7,732 nt of DNA from Dehalococcoidia bacterium UBA1332 (GTDB lineage: Bacteria > Chloroflexota > Dehalococcoidia > Lucifugimonadales > Lucifugimonadaceae): the NCBI GenBank assembly GCA_002306745.1, contig DBSW01000152.1, positions 1 to 7,732 on the forward strand. Direction: 5' to 3'. Made by a program: the position numbers and the translations under genes. The notes below the pieces were generated by a model. The model was not told the DNA's origin. It saw nothing but the letters and a program-made list of their open reading frames with translations, and searched no databases. Within the stretch, counting starts at the first letter, position 1, and each line of letters opens with the position of its first letter. Below, piece by piece: positions 6,392 to 7,732 of the stretch.

Positions 6392-7162
6392 TTAATCCCA
6401 TGTGGCTCCCACTATCGAAGCCGCCTGATACCCTGCACCGAATCCGTTGTCGATGTTTACAACGGAAACGCCTGGTGCACAGGAGTTCATCATCGCTAGA
6501 AGAGCAGTCACGCCTCCTAGGCTGACTCCATAGCCAACAGATGTAGGTAAAGCGATTACAGGTGCCCGAACAAGTCCTGCGACTACACTGGGTAGGGCAC
6601 CCTCCATCCCGGCAACTACTATCAACACTCTGGCAGCTCTAAGCTCTTCGATCCGATTGGATAATCTATGTAGCCCGGCCACACCTACATCTGTAATTAA
6701 ATTCACATCGCATCCCATCAAGCTTGCGGTTAGAACAGCTTCGCTCGCAACTGACAAATCCGATGTGCCTGCCGCTACCACAGCCACGCCTGTTATTAGA
6801 TCTTGTTTTGGTCGCCTGTCTGCCCATATCGCTCTCGATCTTCCTTCCCAAATAGCCTCTGGAACCTTATCTAAAAGCAACTTGTGTGCTTCCGTTGAGG
6901 ATCTTGTTACCAGTACGACATCAGATTTATTGAAAATTTTGCTGGCGATTTCTGCAGTCTCATACGGGTTTTTGTCTAGCCCATATACGACTTCGGGAAA
7001 GCCCACTCGGCTTTGTCTATTGTGATCAAGCGTGGCGAAATCAAGGCCATCGTTTTGATTTGCAGAAATACTTGTGCGGCTGATTTCTGATGTTGCCTGA
7101 TCAGCGGACATTTCGCCGCTGGCTACTAGTTGCATGATCTCACTAAGTCTGGAGATGTTCAT
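6392..7162 (-). CDS. larB: LarB, pyridinium-3,5-biscarboxylic acid mononucleotide synthase
   Basis: LarB carboxylates and hydrolyses nicotinic acid adenine dinucleotide to the biscarboxylated mononucleotide, the first step toward the nickel-pincer nucleotide cofactor of lactate racemase (LarA) and related epimerases. The protein is 256 residues, a full family length. The N-terminal region has the family motif LDHNRQSRVGFPEVVYG (45-61) with the helical lead-in EIMQLVASGEMS. The C-terminal half is the PurE/AIR-carboxylase-like domain: AGTSDLSVASEA (131-142), TDVGVAGLHRL (157-167), VVAGMEGALPSVVAGL (182-197) and ALPTSVGYGVSLGG (204-217). MNSCAPGVSVVNIDNGFGAG holds C228, the Cys that forms the covalent adduct in characterised LarB. 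In-frame TAA at 7171-7169 fixes the ATG, which lacks a Shine-Dalgarno. LarC and LarE are not adjacent; dnaN is divergent, 199 bp away. Confidence 0.95.
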   Translation of the reverse strand: MNISRLSEIMQLVASGEMSADQATSEISRTSISANQNDGLDFATLDHNRQSRVGFPEVVYGLDKNPYETAEIASKIFNKSDVVLVTRSSTEAHKLLLDKVPEAIWEGRSRAIWADRRPKQDLITGVAVVAAGTSDLSVASEAVLTASLMGCDVNLITDVGVAGLHRLSNRIEELRAARVLIVVAGMEGALPSVVAGLVRAPVIALPTSVGYGVSLGGVTALLAMMNSCAPGVSVVNIDNGFGAGYQAASIVGATWD

Positions 7163-7268
7163 ATTAGTTTACGAATGGATAAAGGTTATGTGAATTAGTT
7201 AATTTTTTACGTATTGGCATTTTATATACGAAATCCTCGGGACCAAAACATGACTTAATCAACGTCCA

Positions 7269-7303
7269 GTCAAATTGACCAAACATTGTGGTCTACCTAT
7301 ACT
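7269..7303 (+). promoter_or_regulatory. dnaN promoter with overlapping palindrome
   Basis: TTGACC (7275-7280) and TATACT (7298-7303) are separated by exactly 17 nt, each 5 of 6 to sigma70 consensus, predicting a start near 7310 and a leader of about 50 nt. The -35 box overlaps the palindrome GTCAA-A-TTGAC (7269-7279), a plausible operator. Confidence 0.7.
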
Positions 7304-7361
7304 TCGATCCGCAATGTAGTGGAATTGCACGCATAATCTAGCGAATCATAAGAGGATCAGC

Positions 7362-7732
7362 ATGCAAGTAACTTGTCTTCGAGAAAATCTAAGTCGAGGA
7401 CTATCTAATGTTCTTAGGGCGGTTGCTAACCGGACTACATTACCGGTTACCCAGAATGTCTTAATACAAGGCGATAATGGGCAGTTGAAATTGACAGCTA
7501 CTAACACTGAGATTTCTATCAGTACATGGATTGGTGCGCACATTGAAGGTGAGGGGACGGTTACGGTTCCAGCAAAAATGCTTAATGATTTCATTCACTC
7601 TTTGCCTGGAGAACAGGTCACTATTAAGGTGACTGATGATCCAATTGGTGTAATCGTCACCAGTGATAAATTCAATGGCACCATAAATGGTATTTCATCA
7701 GAAGAATTTCCACCCATCCCTACTGTTGAGGG
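7362..7732 (+). CDS. dnaN: DNA polymerase III beta subunit (sliding clamp), N-terminal part
   Basis: DnaN forms the ring clamp that holds DNA polymerase III and repair factors on DNA. The window ends after 123 complete codons, out of roughly 370 in the family, so only domain 1 is visible. Recognisable segments are the opening MQVTCLRENLSRGLSNVLRA, NRTTLPVTQNVLI (23-35), LKLTATNTEISIS (the LxLTATDLEI motif), the VTVPAKMLNDFIHSLP helix, and the domain-1 end GISSEEFPPIP, which corresponds to the GxxAEEFPxxP motif. AGAGGA (7351-7356) lies 5 nt before the ATG. It is preceded by a strong promoter and is divergent from larB. dnaA, its common neighbour, is not immediately upstream. Confidence 0.96.
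   Translation, partial: MQVTCLRENLSRGLSNVLRAVANRTTLPVTQNVLIQGDNGQLKLTATNTEISISTWIGAHIEGEGTVTVPAKMLNDFIHSLPGEQVTIKVTDDPIGVIVTSDKFNGTINGISSEEFPPIPTVE

Noticed and set aside
7173..7181. DnaA box / replication origin near dnaN
   Set aside because: Only one sequence (TTATCCATT on the minus strand) approaches the TTATCCACA consensus; no cluster of boxes or dnaA is seen.

Overview
The window is bacterial chromosomal DNA with modest, AT-leaning composition and tightly packed genes on both strands. The set of genes is a large molybdenum/tungsten formate dehydrogenase, LarB, a DedA membrane protein, a lipoprotein cytochrome c with a Pro/Thr-rich linker, and the DNA polymerase III clamp. Together with the coding style, this is compatible with an uncultured Chloroflexota (SAR202/Dehalococcoidia-like) genome. 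That assignment is inference from general familiarity, not from a marker gene. There are no rRNA or tRNA genes, insertion sequences or CRISPR arrays that I can support.

Layout. Positions 254-1195 (+) encode a protein of the D-2-hydroxyacid dehydrogenase fold whose usual catalytic residues are replaced. It meets, tail to tail and only 7 bp apart, a long minus-strand gene (3938-1203). That gene looks like two ORFs but is best read as ONE 911-residue formate dehydrogenase alpha subunit with an in-frame UGA (2855-2853) as selenocysteine 362. A hairpin just downstream of the UGA (2841-2823, loop GGUAU) has the position and loop of a bacterial SECIS element. Upstream of it on the same strand is a DedA-family membrane protein (stop at 4050), whose conserved N-terminus seems to extend past the first ATG to a non-AUG start near 4727. 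A gene-poor, AT-rich stretch of about 685 bp (4728-5412) follows, with several inverted repeats and a good sigma70-type promoter for a 76-residue helix-turn-helix protein (5413-5643, +). Then comes a lipoprotein monohaem cytochrome c (5826-6278, + ; GTG start), convergent with larB (7162-6392, -). Finally dnaN (7362 to beyond the window end, +) is divergent from larB and has a clear TTGACC-17-TATACT promoter.

Function. The formate dehydrogenase oxidises formate (or reduces CO2) through a Mo/W-bisMGD-Sec centre and passes electrons along a chain of iron-sulphur clusters resembling the NuoG/FdsA arm. Its NAD(P)H-reacting partner subunits are not next to it. LarB begins synthesis of the nickel-pincer cofactor. 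The cytochrome is a surface-anchored electron carrier. These look like separate transcription units rather than one pathway.

The most noteworthy signals are the selenocysteine recoding site with its hairpin, the catalytically stripped dehydrogenase, the non-AUG dedA start, and a 12-bp perfect inverted repeat ahead of the cytochrome gene. Part of that repeat's sequence recurs at the dnaN promoter.
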